From Nocardioides sp. NBC_00368 (GTDB taxonomy: Bacteria > Actinomycetota > Actinomycetes > Propionibacteriales > Nocardioidaceae), in NCBI RefSeq assembly GCF_036090055.1, contig NZ_CP107970.1:3908501-3972500 (forward strand): 64,000 bases of DNA, read 5' to 3'. The notes under the pieces are model-generated. The model was given only the letters and a program-made list of their open reading frames with translations, searched no databases and was not told the DNA's origin. Shown here piece by piece: positions 8,947 to 18,433 of this stretch; positions within the stretch are counted from its first letter, which is position 1; each line of letters starts with the position of its first letter. Made by a program: the position numbers and the translations under genes.

Positions 8947-9944
8947 CGTGAGGCTCCCTCAGTGAGCTCGACAACAGCCGGGGCCGCGGGCGCTGCGTAC
9001 GAATGCTGCGAGGTGGACGAGAAGTAGTTGATGCCGATGAAGTTGAACCACAGCGTGGCGAGGCCGATCAGCGCGACGATCGCGGCCTTCTTGCCCTTCC
9101 AGCCGGCGGTCGCGCGCGCGTGCAGGTAGCCCGCGTAGACGACCCAGGTGATGAACGCCCAGACCTCCTTGGGGTCCCAGTTCCAGTAGGATCCCCAGGC
9201 CTCGTGCGCCCAGATCGGCCCGGAGATCAGCACGCCGAAGGTCCACACCGGGAACGCGAACGCGTGGATCCGGTAGGAGACCCGGTCGAGGGCGTCCAGC
9301 TCGGGCACCCGCGCCAGCAGGGCGGCGTCGGGGAAGCGCGACTTCAGCAGGTACGCCACCGCCGCGATGCCGCCCAGCGTGAACCCGCCGGTGGCGATGA
9401 TGGCGGCGATGACGTGGATGACCAGCCAGTAGGAGTTGAGCGCCTCGGTCAGCGGCGCGACCGGCTCGTAGAGCCCGACGACGGCCAGCATCAGCACCAC
9501 GACGGTGAACCCGAGCACCCACGGCGCCATCCAGGCCAGCTTCAGACGCCGGTGCAGGACGACGTACGCAGCCGCCACCACGAACGAGCCCGAGATCGTG
9601 AACTCGTACATGTTGCCCCACGGCACCCGGTTCGGGTCGGCGGCCATCCCGCGGGCGACCAGCGCCCCGAAGTGGCACACGACCGCGATCCCGGTCAGCA
9701 GCAGGCTGAGGCGTCCGAAGAGGGCGGCCCGCTGCTCGCGTACGGCATCGGCAGCGTTCGGCTCGGCAGCGGTCTCGTCCGCCGGAGCGCCGGCGCCGAC
9801 GAGCTCCTTCGCCGCGACCGCAGCCCGGGCGCGCGACTGCCAGGCCGACCACTCGACCAGCGCGCAGAGCAGCGCCAGGAAGTAGACGACCCCGGCGGCC
9901 GTGATGGCCTGGTTGCTGAGAACGCCCCAGGTGTGGTCAGACAT
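8943..9944 (-). CDS. ccsB: Cytochrome c biogenesis protein CcsB/ResC
   Basis: System II heme-handling membrane protein that works with ResB to deliver and attach heme to apocytochrome c outside the membrane. The WWD-type tryptophan motif is present as WGSYWNWDPKEVWAF, with several TM segments and conserved His residues. Start is ATG 9944 (MSDHTWGVLSNQ), preceded by GGAGGAGAAGG; the longer open frame is resB in another frame. The start overlaps the resB stop at 9937. 333 residues, normal for CcsA/CcsB. Confidence 0.95.
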   Translation of the reverse strand: MSDHTWGVLSNQAITAAGVVYFLALLCALVEWSAWQSRARAAVAAKELVGAGAPADETAAEPNAADAVREQRAALFGRLSLLLTGIAVVCHFGALVARGMAADPNRVPWGNMYEFTISGSFVVAAAYVVLHRRLKLAWMAPWVLGFTVVVLMLAVVGLYEPVAPLTEALNSYWLVIHVIAAIIATGGFTLGGIAAVAYLLKSRFPDAALLARVPELDALDRVSYRIHAFAFPVWTFGVLISGPIWAHEAWGSYWNWDPKEVWAFITWVVYAGYLHARATAGWKGKKAAIVALIGLATLWFNFIGINYFSSTSQHSYAAPAAPAVVELTEGASR

Positions 9945-11631
9945 CCTTCTCCTCCTGTGTTCGCGCGCCTCGTAGTGCCTCGACGAGGTCGGTGACAACG
10001 GCAGCGGTGTCCCCGCCGCCGGAGCGGTCGAGGGCGGCGATCTCGACCAGTGTGCCCCCATCGGCTCGGCGGGCGCGAACCCACACTCGCCGCGGACGGA
10101 TGAAGAGCGACCCGAGCAGACCCACCAGGGCGAGGGAGACACCGAGCAGCGCCCACTCCTTGCCGGGCGACTTCGAGATCTGCACCCGGTTCCACTGCTG
10201 GACGTCGTCGAACGAGACCGAACCGAGCCCGTCGGGCAGCTCGACGGTCTCGCCCAGGCGCAGGTTGAACGCCTTCCCCGACTCGTCGGGCGACATCATG
10301 TTGGCCTTGGACGTGTCGAGCGCGTAGACCGACTGCGGCCCGGCGTCGAGGTTGAGGTCGCCGCGGAAACCCTGCAGCGAGAGCATCGCGTGCGAGCCGT
10401 CGCCGATGTCGCCCATCAGGTTGACCGGCTCCCCGTCGACCGTGCCCTCGAACGGGTAGAACAACCCCTGGAAGCCGAGCTCCTCGGGCGAGGCGTACGG
10501 CGCCTTCACGACCCCGAAGGAGAGCAGGTTCTGGCTCTGCGGGAGGAAGATCGTCGGGCCGGAGTAGGCGACGTTGCCCTCGCCGTCGCGCACCGTGATC
10601 ACCGGCGCGTAGCCGTGGGCCAGCAGGAAGACGTCGGTCCCGCCGATGGTCAGCGGGTGGTTGACCTTCAGGTCGTAGGTCTTCTCCTCGCTCGTGCCCG
10701 CCGTGTAGCGGATCTTCGAGTTGAACCCGCGTGCGGTCCCGGCACCCGCGCCGGTGGTCAGCCACTCCGCCTTGAAGTCGTCGATCTTGAAGCTGAAGTC
10801 GTCGAGGTCCTCAGGGGCGAAGAGCGAGCCGGGCTTGAAGTCGTCGTACTGCGAGAGCTCGTTGGCGAAGCCGTACTCCTCCCCCACCAGCACGATCACG
10901 CCACCCTTGTAGCCGAACAGGCTGCCGGTCGCGAACGCGACCAGCACGATGATCAGCGACATGTGGAAGACCAGGTTGCCGGCCTCGCGGAGATAGCCCT
11001 TCTCCGCCGAGACGGAATCACCGTCTGCCCCGGAAGACGACTCGGTCTTGCGGAGGCGGTAGCCGCGGAGCTGCTTGCGCGCGGCGGCGAGGACCTCCTC
11101 CGGCTCCTGATCGGTGACGTACGAGGCGGAGTCGGGCAGCCGGGTCAGCTTGGCCGGCGTCGCCGGCGGCTGAGCGCGCATGGCCTTCGCGTAGACCAGG
11201 CAGCGCGGGATGATGCAGCCGACGAGCGAGACCATCAGCAGCAGGTAGATGGCCGCGAACCACGGCGTCGAGTACACGTTGAAGAGGCCGAGCTTCTCGT
11301 AGATCGGCGTCAGCGTCGTGTGCGCCTCGCGCCACTGGTCGGCCTTGAGCGAGTCGACGCCGTCCTGCGGGATCAGCGACCCCGGCACGGCCGCGAGCGC
11401 GAGCAGCAGAAGCAGGATCAGTGCCGTACGCATCGAGGTCAGCTGGCGCCAGCCCCAGCGCGCCAGCTCGCGAGCGTTCAGCTCGCCCGGGCGGTATACA
11501 TTGTCGCGCTCCGCGCGACGGGCGCGGCGCTCGTAACCCTCGTCTTCCTTCGCTGCGCTCACTCCTTCGTCGCTCGCTCCACTCAGTCCAGACGAGGGCG
11601 CGCCACGCCGGGCAGGGTGCATATCGTTCAC
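9937..11631 (-). CDS. resB: Cytochrome c biogenesis protein ResB
   Basis: Membrane partner of CcsB in System II cytochrome c maturation. The ResB pattern is clear: four TM segments with a large extracytoplasmic domain between TM3 and TM4; TM1 is TALILLLLLALAAVPGSLIPQ and the last TM is EWALLGVSLALVGLLGSLF. The start is uncertain: GTG 11631 overlaps the ccdA stop (GTGA), ATG 11622 and downstream GTGs are alternatives. The first 35 codons cover a low-complexity stretch around 11540-11590 (many CTCGCTCGCTCC-like steps) that may not be translated. 564 residues from GTG 11631. Confidence 0.92.
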   Translation of the reverse strand: MNDMHPARRGAPSSGLSGASDEGVSAAKEDEGYERRARRAERDNVYRPGELNARELARWGWRQLTSMRTALILLLLLALAAVPGSLIPQDGVDSLKADQWREAHTTLTPIYEKLGLFNVYSTPWFAAIYLLLMVSLVGCIIPRCLVYAKAMRAQPPATPAKLTRLPDSASYVTDQEPEEVLAAARKQLRGYRLRKTESSSGADGDSVSAEKGYLREAGNLVFHMSLIIVLVAFATGSLFGYKGGVIVLVGEEYGFANELSQYDDFKPGSLFAPEDLDDFSFKIDDFKAEWLTTGAGAGTARGFNSKIRYTAGTSEEKTYDLKVNHPLTIGGTDVFLLAHGYAPVITVRDGEGNVAYSGPTIFLPQSQNLLSFGVVKAPYASPEELGFQGLFYPFEGTVDGEPVNLMGDIGDGSHAMLSLQGFRGDLNLDAGPQSVYALDTSKANMMSPDESGKAFNLRLGETVELPDGLGSVSFDDVQQWNRVQISKSPGKEWALLGVSLALVGLLGSLFIRPRRVWVRARRADGGTLVEIAALDRSGGGDTAAVVTDLVEALRGARTQEEKDV

Positions 11632-12386
11632 AGTGCGATGCCCTCCCAGCGTTGCACGACCTGGACCTGGAGCCATTGCATGCCGTTGTCCCACCAGCCG
11701 GTGAGCATGGCGATCCCGATCAGGATCATCACGACGCCGCCGATGATCGTGATCGCGCGGGTGTGGCGGCGGAACCAGTCCAGCGTGACAGTGGCCCGGC
11801 GCCACATCACAGCGACGAGCACGAACGGGATGCCGAGCCCTAGGGCATAGACCGCGAGCAGCAGACCGCCGCGCGCGACGGTGCCTTGGTCGTAGGCGAG
11901 GGTGAGGATGACCCCGAGCGTTGGCCCGGTGCACGGGGTCCACGCGAGCCCGAAGAGGAAGCCGAGCAGCGGCGCCGCGGCCAGCCCGACGGCCGGCACC
12001 TTGTGGAACTTCACGTCGCGCTGGAGCAGCGGGATGAAGCCCATGAACGCGATCCCCATGATGATCGAGAGCACACCAAGGATCTTGGTGCCGGTCTCCT
12101 GGAACGCGACCAGCTTGAAGGCGATCCCGCCCGCGGCAAGCCCCAACAGCACGAAGACCAAAGAGAATCCGGCCATGAAGAGCAGGGACCCCGCCAGCAT
12201 CCGGCCGCGGCGTACGTCGCCGGAGGCGAGGTCGGTGCCGGACAGGCCCGTCGCATAGGAGAGATAGCCCGGCAGCATGGGCAGCGTGCACGGCGAGACG
12301 AACGAGAGAAACCCGGCCAGCAGCGCGATCGGGATGGCCAGCATCAGCGACCCGCTCCCGGCGGTGCTCGCGAACCAGTCCGTCAC
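11628..12386 (-). CDS. ccdA: Cytochrome c biogenesis protein CcdA
   Basis: Six-TM thiol-disulfide conduit that passes reductant across the membrane to the extracytoplasmic thioredoxin-like protein at 12383. The CcdA/DsbD-type motifs SFVSPCTLPMLPGYLSYATG (about 29-48) and GLAWTPCTGPTLGVILTLA carry the two redox cysteines. 252 residues. GTG start 12386 overlaps the stop of the upstream gene, and its stop overlaps resB, so the set is translationally coupled. Confidence 0.95.
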   Translation of the reverse strand: MTDWFASTAGSGSLMLAIPIALLAGFLSFVSPCTLPMLPGYLSYATGLSGTDLASGDVRRGRMLAGSLLFMAGFSLVFVLLGLAAGGIAFKLVAFQETGTKILGVLSIIMGIAFMGFIPLLQRDVKFHKVPAVGLAAAPLLGFLFGLAWTPCTGPTLGVILTLAYDQGTVARGGLLLAVYALGLGIPFVLVAVMWRRATVTLDWFRRHTRAITIIGGVVMILIGIAMLTGWWDNGMQWLQVQVVQRWEGIAL

Positions 12387-12943
12387 GACGTCTTCCCCGC
12401 TGTCGAGATGAGCTCGTCGAGCGTACGTGCCGACGGGATCTCGCCGCGGATCAGCGCGGCCACGCGCCCCTCGGTGTCGAGGATCGCGGTGGCCGGGATG
12501 GCGCGGGGCGCCAGCGACCCCTTCAGGGCGAGGACGGCGGCACCGTCGGGCGAGTAGACCGACGGGTACTCGACGCCGTAGTGCCGCTCGAACGCCAGCC
12601 CCTGGGCGGCCGAGGCGTCGCGGGTGTTGAGCCCCACGAAGGCGACCTCGTCACCCAGCTCCTCATAGGCGGCCTGGAGCATCGGCATCTCCTTGCGGCA
12701 CGGCGCGCAGCCGGTCCACCACACGTTGAGCACCGTGACCTTGCCACGGGTGTCGGCGAGGTCGAACGGCTTGCCCTCGAGGGTCTCGCCGGTCAGCTCG
12801 ACCGGCTCGCCGCGGTCGGCGACCGGGATCTCCTGGGTGCGGCCGTCGCCGGAGATGTAGCCGGCTTCGTTCGTGCCGTTCTGCCCGCATGCGGCCAGCA
12901 GCCCCACCATCACCACGGTGAGGACGAGGCCACCAAACTTCAT
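12383..12943 (-). CDS. resA: ResA/TlpA-like thioredoxin lipoprotein
   Basis: Membrane-anchored thiol-disulfide oxidoreductase that reduces apocytochrome c cysteines before heme attachment. A signal peptide with lipobox LLAAC is followed by a thioredoxin fold with active site WWTGCAPCRKEMPML and cis-proline region PRAIPATAILD. ATG 12943 (MKFGGLVLTVVMVG) gives a compact signal peptide; the frame is open to 12970. It is upstream of ccdA with a 4-bp overlap. A second protein of the same class is encoded at 57576. Confidence 0.93.
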   Translation of the reverse strand: MKFGGLVLTVVMVGLLAACGQNGTNEAGYISGDGRTQEIPVADRGEPVELTGETLEGKPFDLADTRGKVTVLNVWWTGCAPCRKEMPMLQAAYEELGDEVAFVGLNTRDASAAQGLAFERHYGVEYPSVYSPDGAAVLALKGSLAPRAIPATAILDTEGRVAALIRGEIPSARTLDELISTAGKTS

Positions 12944-12984
12944 ACGCACGCGCAGGACTCTTCCTGACAAACCTGAGAGACCCG

Positions 12985-13647
12985 TTAATCTTCCGCGTCG
13001 CCGGCCGAGAACGGCGCGTACTTGTCCTTCGCCGGCAGCATGTCACCGGCCGGCTCGCTGTAGGAGAGCGCGACGAACTCGTCGTCGACGAAGTGCAGCG
13101 AGGTCAGCGAGCACAGCGCACACTGGCGGCGCCGCGGGTCGTGCAGGAAGCTGCGGCCCTCGATGTGCAGCCGGGTGGTCCAGATCGGGAGCTGGTGGGA
13201 GACGATGACCGCCTCGTGGCCCCGGGCCAGGTCGCGGGCGTCGTGGATCGCGGCCATCATCCGGGCCACGATCTCCAGGTAGGGCTCGCCCCACGACGGC
13301 TTGAACGGGTTGAGCAGCTTCGGCCAGACCTTGGGGTCCTTGAGCGGGCCCTTGCCGTCCTTGAAGCTCTTGCCGACGAAGAGGTTCTCCGACTCGAGCA
13401 CCCGCTCGTCGAGCGAGATGTCGAGACCGAGCGCCTTCGCCAGCGGCCCGGCGGTCTGCCGGGCGCGCTCGAGCGGGCTGGAGATCACGTGGGTGATGTC
13501 CTGTCCGCCGATCCGGTCGGCGACCCGCTCGGCCATCTGCAGGCCGAGCTCGGAGAGGTTGAACCCGGGCCGGCGGCCATAGAGGATGCCCTCCGGGTTG
13601 TGCACCTCACCATGACGCAGCAGGTGAACCGTGGTCTCGATACTCAT
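12985..13647 (-). CDS. Histidine phosphatase family protein (phosphoglycerate mutase-like)
   Basis: 220 residues with the RHG signature LLRHGEVHNPEGILYGRRPG at the N-terminus (His phosphorylated in catalysis) and a second conserved His in EAVIVSHQLPIWT. Start ATG 13647 follows GGTGAAGGG. The same gene sits between hemL and the ccs genes in mycobacteria, so it is part of a conserved neighbourhood, but its substrate is unknown; true glycolytic mutase activity is unlikely from context. Confidence 0.88.
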   Translation of the reverse strand: MSIETTVHLLRHGEVHNPEGILYGRRPGFNLSELGLQMAERVADRIGGQDITHVISSPLERARQTAGPLAKALGLDISLDERVLESENLFVGKSFKDGKGPLKDPKVWPKLLNPFKPSWGEPYLEIVARMMAAIHDARDLARGHEAVIVSHQLPIWTTRLHIEGRSFLHDPRRRQCALCSLTSLHFVDDEFVALSYSEPAGDMLPAKDKYAPFSAGDAED

Positions 13648-13658
13648 CCCTTCACCTT

Positions 13659-14984
13659 TCACAACAGTCCCTTTGCAGCAGCCTCGGCGGCGTACGGAAG
13701 CGCCTCCGTGATCCGGGAGATCGCCCGCTCGTCGTGGGCGGACGACAGGAACCAGGCCTCGTAGGCGCTCGGCGGCAGGTAGACGCCCTGGTCGAGCATG
13801 GCGTGGAAGAAGGCCTTGTACGCCGCCTCGTCGGTGGTCTTGGCCTCGTCGAAGTTGCGCACCCGCTCGTCGGTGAAGAACACCGAGAACATCGTGCCGG
13901 TGGACTGGATGACGTGCGGGAGGCCGACCTTGGTGAAGGTCTCCGCGACCGCCTCCTTGACGGTCTCCGCGGCCTTCCCGATGTGGTCGTAGACCTCGTC
14001 GGTCGCCAGCCGCAGCGTCGTGAGGCCGGCGGTGGTCGCGACCGGGTTCCCGGAGAGCGTGCCGGCCTGGTAGACCGGCCCGTCGGGGCTGAGCGAGCCC
14101 ATCACGTCGGCGCGGCCACCGAAGGCCGCCGCCGGGAACCCACCGCCCATCACCTTGCCGAAGGTGACCAGGTCGGGCGTCCACCCCTCGTTCTTGCCGT
14201 CCAGGCCCCACTGACCCTGCTTGCTGGCCCGGAACCCGGTCATCACCTCGTCGGAGATGAACAGGGCGCCGTTGCTCGCGCAGGTGGTGGCGAGGAACTC
14301 GTTGAAACCGGGCTCGGGCGGCACGACGCCCATGTTGCCGGGTGAGGCCTCGGTGATCACGCAGGCCACCCGGCCTGCGTGTTCCTCGAACGCCGCCGTG
14401 ACCGCGGCCCGGTCGTTGTAGGGCAGCACGATCGTGAGCTCGGTGCTGCTCTCGGGCACGCCCGGGGTGCCCGGGATCGCGTGGGTGACCAGCCCGGAGC
14501 CCGCGCTGGCGAGGAGCGAGTCCACGTGGCCGTGGTAGTTGCCGGCGAACTTGAGGATCACGTCGCGTCCGGTGAACCCTCGTGCCAGCCGGATGGCCGA
14601 CATCGTCGCCTCGGTGCCGCTGCTGACGAACCGCACCTTCTCGACCGGCGCCCTGCTCACGATCTCCTCCGCGAGCTCGACCTCCGGGGTCGTCGGCGTC
14701 CCGTAGGACGTGCCGCGCGTGACCGCCTCCAGGACGGCGGCCTGGACCTCGGGATGGGCGTGGCCCAGCAGCATGGGGCCCCAGGAGCAGATCAGGTCGA
14801 CGTACTCGTTCCCGTCGACGTCGGTCAGCCACGCCCCCTTCGCCTCCCGGATGAAGCGCGGCGTGCCACCCACCGCGTTGAAGGCGCGCACGGGCGAGTT
14901 CACGCCGCCCGGGGTCACCGCCTTCGCACGGGCGAAGAGCGCTTCGGATGCCGCTGCGGACAGGGGTGAGATGTCGTGAGGCAC
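13659..14984 (-). CDS. hemL: Glutamate-1-semialdehyde 2,1-aminomutase
   Basis: PLP enzyme of the C5 pathway converting glutamate-1-semialdehyde (made by HemA, 24540) to 5-aminolevulinate. N-terminal ARAKAVTPGGVNSPVRAF and the PLP-lysine motif TFGKVMGGGFPAAAFGG are diagnostic. 441 residues from GTG 14984 (VPHDISPLSAAASEALF); the frame is open to 15020 with ATG there as an alternative. It heads the cytochrome c operon and is separated from the rest of the heme genes by 6 kb. Confidence 0.94.
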   Translation of the reverse strand: MPHDISPLSAAASEALFARAKAVTPGGVNSPVRAFNAVGGTPRFIREAKGAWLTDVDGNEYVDLICSWGPMLLGHAHPEVQAAVLEAVTRGTSYGTPTTPEVELAEEIVSRAPVEKVRFVSSGTEATMSAIRLARGFTGRDVILKFAGNYHGHVDSLLASAGSGLVTHAIPGTPGVPESSTELTIVLPYNDRAAVTAAFEEHAGRVACVITEASPGNMGVVPPEPGFNEFLATTCASNGALFISDEVMTGFRASKQGQWGLDGKNEGWTPDLVTFGKVMGGGFPAAAFGGRADVMGSLSPDGPVYQAGTLSGNPVATTAGLTTLRLATDEVYDHIGKAAETVKEAVAETFTKVGLPHVIQSTGTMFSVFFTDERVRNFDEAKTTDEAAYKAFFHAMLDQGVYLPPSAYEAWFLSSAHDERAISRITEALPYAAEAAAKGLL

Positions 14985-15029
14985 CGGGTCATTCTCACCG
15001 AGGGGCCCCCGAATCCCCATTTTTCGGCC

Positions 15030-16811
15030 TCAGCCGGCGGCGCCCGCAGCCCCCGGCGGCAAGCCAGGATCGGCGTTGAAGATGTCGTTCGCGCTGAGGG
15101 CACCCGCGTACTGCCATACGCCGACGAGCTCTCCGGCAAGCGGCGCGGCGGGCCCGGCGAGATCAGCTGTCGTCGTCCCGTTGCCGACCTCGAACCCGCC
15201 CCGGGCGGTCCACGGCGTGGTGAAGGACGCCACCGGCATCTCGCCCTCGGCGCTGCCGTCGCCGAATTGCGGCGAGAGTCCGTTGAGGTAGATCTCGATC
15301 TGTCGTCGTTCTGCGTTGTAGACACCGATCACGACGTTGACGTCCTCAGGGGTCCAGACGTCGGCCCGAACCTCGGCGACCTCGGCGTCCGTCCTGTCGC
15401 CGCCGGCGATGCGGAAGTAGAACTGTCCGCCCGTCCCGTCGCTCTTGACGCGATAGCCGAGCGTCCACGCGGTCGCACTCTCACCCGCCTGCTGCGCGAT
15501 GACCGCTGGACGCGTCGGGTCGGTGAGACGTACGGACGCGGCGGCCGAGAAGGCCACCGCCGAATCCGTCAGCGGGTGGTTCGAAGTGATGCTCTGCTCG
15601 GGCAGGCCCGGAAGCGACAGGACCCCGTCCGAGAGGTACTGACTCCCGGCGCCCTCGACCTGAAGCCGGGCACCGAAGGAGCGGTCGGTCAGTACGCCCG
15701 ACTCGACGGTGTCGGTGCTGACGCCGAGGTTCCACTCGGCGGCCATGCTGGTCGCGTAGCCGTCGCTGGTCTGGAGAGCCACCCGCTCGGCGATCACAGA
15801 CCCGATCGCCGCGTTGTCCCAGATTCCGACCTCATCCACCATCGCCGTCGCGCAAGCGGTCCCGGTGGTCGAGGCGCCGCCGCAGCCCAGCGTCCAGCTG
15901 GAGCTGTCCCAGGCCTCCGAGGCGTACGTCACGCTGGACCGCGCCACCCCGTCGACCCAGAGCGTGAGCTCGTCGGCAGCGGCCCGATACGTGACCGCGA
16001 GGTGCGTCCAGGTGCCCTGGCTACCCGCGACCGAGGCGAGCTCGGCGCTCGTCGCCGAGCGCCGTCCGGCCACCCAGCTGCGGGTGCTCGCGTCGTACCC
16101 GATCTCGAGCGCGTTGCCCTCCGGCGAGGTCGCCGAGACGAGGGTCATCGACTCGGCGGCGTCGACGTGCGCCCACAGCGCGACGGTGAAGTCGTTGGCG
16201 GTCGAGATCCCTGACGTCGCCGTCGCAGGCTCTCCCGCGTTGAACCGCAGGCCGATGTCGTTGCGACCGAGCGGCGACGTCGCCGCGCCTCCGAGGTTCA
16301 GGTCGCCGACGGCGGGGTCCTGGCCGGTGTTGGCACCGGGGGCATTCGGGTCATCGAAGGACCAGGCCACCTGGGGAGCGTTGCGGGGCACATAAAAGGT
16401 ATAGGTCGCCACGGACCCCCACGAATCTGCCTTGTCGTGGGCCTGAAAGCTCACTGTCCGGAGCCCGGACGCGGTCGGCGTGAACGCGATCGAGCGGGGC
16501 TTGCCGGCCTTGGTCGCTACGGGCTCACTCCACCCCGCCGGCTCACCCTCGGCAGCGCCGGCGACAGACCATCGGTACGCATCCACATCGACGTCGCCAG
16601 TGGCGGCTTCGAGCTGGAACGTGCCCGTCTCGCCTACGTGGTTGCCGGTGTGGGGACACACCGAGCTGCATTCGGGGAAGTCGAGGCTGGACACGACCGG
16701 CGCCAGTGGAGCGGAATCGAGGGGCGCTGCGATCGCGGCCCCCGGGCCGAAGGATGCGGCGGCCAGTGCCGCACCGAGACCGGTGACGAAGAGGGACGAC
16801 GCGCGACGCAT
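15030..16811 (-). CDS. Secreted LamG/concanavalin A-like domain protein
   Basis: 593 residues. ATG 16811 follows AGGAG with 5-nt spacing. A Sec signal peptide (residues 1-28, ending AAIAA) is followed by a PKD/Ig-like segment (about 40-140, ending TYTFYVPRNAP) and two LamG-like modules: one near 150-340 with FTVALWAHVD, WTHLAVTYRAAADELTLWVDG, and one near 400-580 with ITSNHPLTDSAVAFSAAASVRL and RRQIEIYLNGL. No catalytic domain, sortase motif or C-terminal TM is seen. Proteins of this kind bind carbohydrate or surfaces outside the cell; the ligand is unknown. It stands alone. Confidence 0.8.
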   Translation of the reverse strand: MRRASSLFVTGLGAALAAASFGPGAAIAAPLDSAPLAPVVSSLDFPECSSVCPHTGNHVGETGTFQLEAATGDVDVDAYRWSVAGAAEGEPAGWSEPVATKAGKPRSIAFTPTASGLRTVSFQAHDKADSWGSVATYTFYVPRNAPQVAWSFDDPNAPGANTGQDPAVGDLNLGGAATSPLGRNDIGLRFNAGEPATATSGISTANDFTVALWAHVDAAESMTLVSATSPEGNALEIGYDASTRSWVAGRRSATSAELASVAGSQGTWTHLAVTYRAAADELTLWVDGVARSSVTYASEAWDSSSWTLGCGGASTTGTACATAMVDEVGIWDNAAIGSVIAERVALQTSDGYATSMAAEWNLGVSTDTVESGVLTDRSFGARLQVEGAGSQYLSDGVLSLPGLPEQSITSNHPLTDSAVAFSAAASVRLTDPTRPAVIAQQAGESATAWTLGYRVKSDGTGGQFYFRIAGGDRTDAEVAEVRADVWTPEDVNVVIGVYNAERRQIEIYLNGLSPQFGDGSAEGEMPVASFTTPWTARGGFEVGNGTTTADLAGPAAPLAGELVGVWQYAGALSANDIFNADPGLPPGAAGAAG

Positions 16812-17146
16812 GGGAACTCCTGACTCCAGAGAAACGAAAGGGCGAGCCGGTCCCGAGGCGGCGCAGCGCACGGAACGTACCAACGCCCCGGCCGCGCTTC
16901 TTTGCTTTGACTTCGCTGTTTCCGTAACGAGAGACAGCGGTTACCAAAATGTCGTACGGTCGGCCTGTCGTTTCTCCGTCATGAGTCGCAACAACCTGCG
17001 TCTCATCAGCGTCTCGGTTACTGGAACGCAATGTTCCAGTAAAACGTGACGAGCGTAACTTTGACGTGAGACGGTTCGTTGAGAACGTTGCGATTTGGGG
17101 AGCAAGACCTGGGACCTTCGGCCCTGGGGATTGAGAGGGAGATTCG
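16812..17146. other. 335-bp divergent intergenic region
   Basis: Separates the LamG gene (minus) from the transglycosylase gene (plus) and must hold both promoters. It is less GC-rich than its surroundings. The clear element is the palindrome at 17019. I looked for a c-di-AMP riboswitch, common before such hydrolases, and did not find its conserved blocks. Confidence 0.6.
17019..17041. promoter_or_regulatory. Perfect 9-bp-arm palindrome, probable operator
   Basis: TACTGGAAC, 5 bp (GCAAT), GTTCCAGTA. Located about 105 bp before the transglycosylase start. The symmetry and 5-bp spacer suggest a dimeric regulator site; the regulator is unknown. Confidence 0.5.
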
Positions 17147-18424
17147 ATGTCCGCTACGCGCTACAACCGCCTTCAGAAGGCGACCGCGCTCGTCCCGCTT
17201 GCGCTGCTGAGCGCGGCTTGGACGGTCAACGTCACCGGTCTGACGCAGTCGAGTGCCACCGCATCAGGGACGAGATACGACGACGCGTTCAGCCTGCCCG
17301 ACGGCACCTCGGTGCCGTCCGAGGCGATCGAGGCGCCGGCGAGCGTGTCCGCCTCGACCAACCAGGGCGACAAGTCGCTCCCGGGCACGGCCAGCGCCGC
17401 CGGCATCCCGTCCGCCGCGCTCGCCGCCTATCAGCGTGCGGCGACGGTCATCAACGCCGCGGACGCCTCCTGCCGGATCGACTGGCCGCTGATCGCTGCG
17501 ATCGGCCGGGTCGAGTCCAACCACGGCCGCGCCAACAACAACCGGCTCACCGCCGAGGGCGTCTCCACCCCGGGCATCTACGGAGTGCCGCTCAACGGCA
17601 AGGGCAACGTCTCCCAGATCACCGACACCGACGGTGGGCAGTACGACGGTGACACCAGCTACGACCGCGCGGTCGGCCCGATGCAGTTCATCCCCTCCAC
17701 CTGGGCGATGGTCGGTGTCGACGCCGACGGTGACGGCAAGCGCAACCCCCAGGACATCAACGACGCCGCCCTCGCCAGCGCCGTCTACCTCTGCTCCGGC
17801 GATGACGACCTCTCCACCGACCAGGGCGCGCGGGCCGCGGTCTTCCGCTACAACCACAGCCAGACGTACGTCACGACGGTGCTCGGTATCGCCGAGGCCT
17901 ACCGCTCCGGTGAGTTCACCTCGATCCCGAACAGCACGGTCCCGGTCGACTACGCCATCCCGCGGATGGAGGCTCCCAAGTCGTCCAAGCAGAAGGGCCG
18001 CGAGCTGAAGGCAGGCGGCCAGCAGGCCGGCCCGCGCGGCGGCTCCTCGCAGTCCCCGTCCGGCCCGTCCAGCGAGGCTCCGTCCGGGGAGACGCCCGGC
18101 GGGAGCACCGGCGGTGGCACCGGGGGCGGCACCGGGGGCGATGGCGGCAGCACCGGCGGTGCTGCAGAGGCGGTGACCGAGCCGCTGAAGAACACGGTCG
18201 AGACGGTCGTAGCGACGCCCAGCCAGATCCTTGCCGCGTGCCAGAGGGAGTTGGCGAAGTACCCGCTCCTGAGCGCGAACCAGTCCGGCCAGGCGCTGAT
18301 CCAGTGCGTGAATGCCATGGCCGGCAAGACGCTCGAGCAGGTCAACGCAACCGTGAACAACGTCCTCACGCTGATCCTCAAGGGCATTCTCGGCAGCCTG
18401 TTCGGTGCGCTCACCGGCAACTGA
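17147..18424 (+). CDS. Secreted lytic murein transglycosylase (MltB/SLT-like)
   Basis: 425 residues. N-terminal signal/anchor segment (about 13-33), then a transglycosylase domain (about 80-270) with IDWPLIAAIGRVESNHGRA, whose Glu is the expected general acid, and the family motif RAVGPMQFIPSTWAMVGVDADGDG. A Ser/Pro/Gly-rich linker (about 285-345) leads to a C-terminal region CQRELAKYPLLSANQSGQAL with a hydrophobic end. It cleaves peptidoglycan without water to anhydro-muropeptides. ATG 17147 is preceded by GAGAGGGAG. Its terminator hairpin has been split by an IS element. Confidence 0.9.
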   Translation: MSATRYNRLQKATALVPLALLSAAWTVNVTGLTQSSATASGTRYDDAFSLPDGTSVPSEAIEAPASVSASTNQGDKSLPGTASAAGIPSAALAAYQRAATVINAADASCRIDWPLIAAIGRVESNHGRANNNRLTAEGVSTPGIYGVPLNGKGNVSQITDTDGGQYDGDTSYDRAVGPMQFIPSTWAMVGVDADGDGKRNPQDINDAALASAVYLCSGDDDLSTDQGARAAVFRYNHSQTYVTTVLGIAEAYRSGEFTSIPNSTVPVDYAIPRMEAPKSSKQKGRELKAGGQQAGPRGGSSQSPSGPSSEAPSGETPGGSTGGGTGGGTGGDGGSTGGAAEAVTEPLKNTVETVVATPSQILAACQRELAKYPLLSANQSGQALIQCVNAMAGKTLEQVNATVNNVLTLILKGILGSLFGALTGN

Positions 18425-18433
18425 TCCGACAGC

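Noticed and set aside
11540..11590. Frameshift or insertion near the ResB N-terminus
   Set aside because: The low-complexity stretch keeps the frame, and a downstream start would explain it; the core ResB sequence is intact.
16812..17146. c-di-AMP riboswitch before the transglycosylase gene
   Set aside because: The conserved blocks seen at 52236-52400 (GGGGGAGCCA, GGGGTGAA, CCGACAGGTAA) are absent on both strands.
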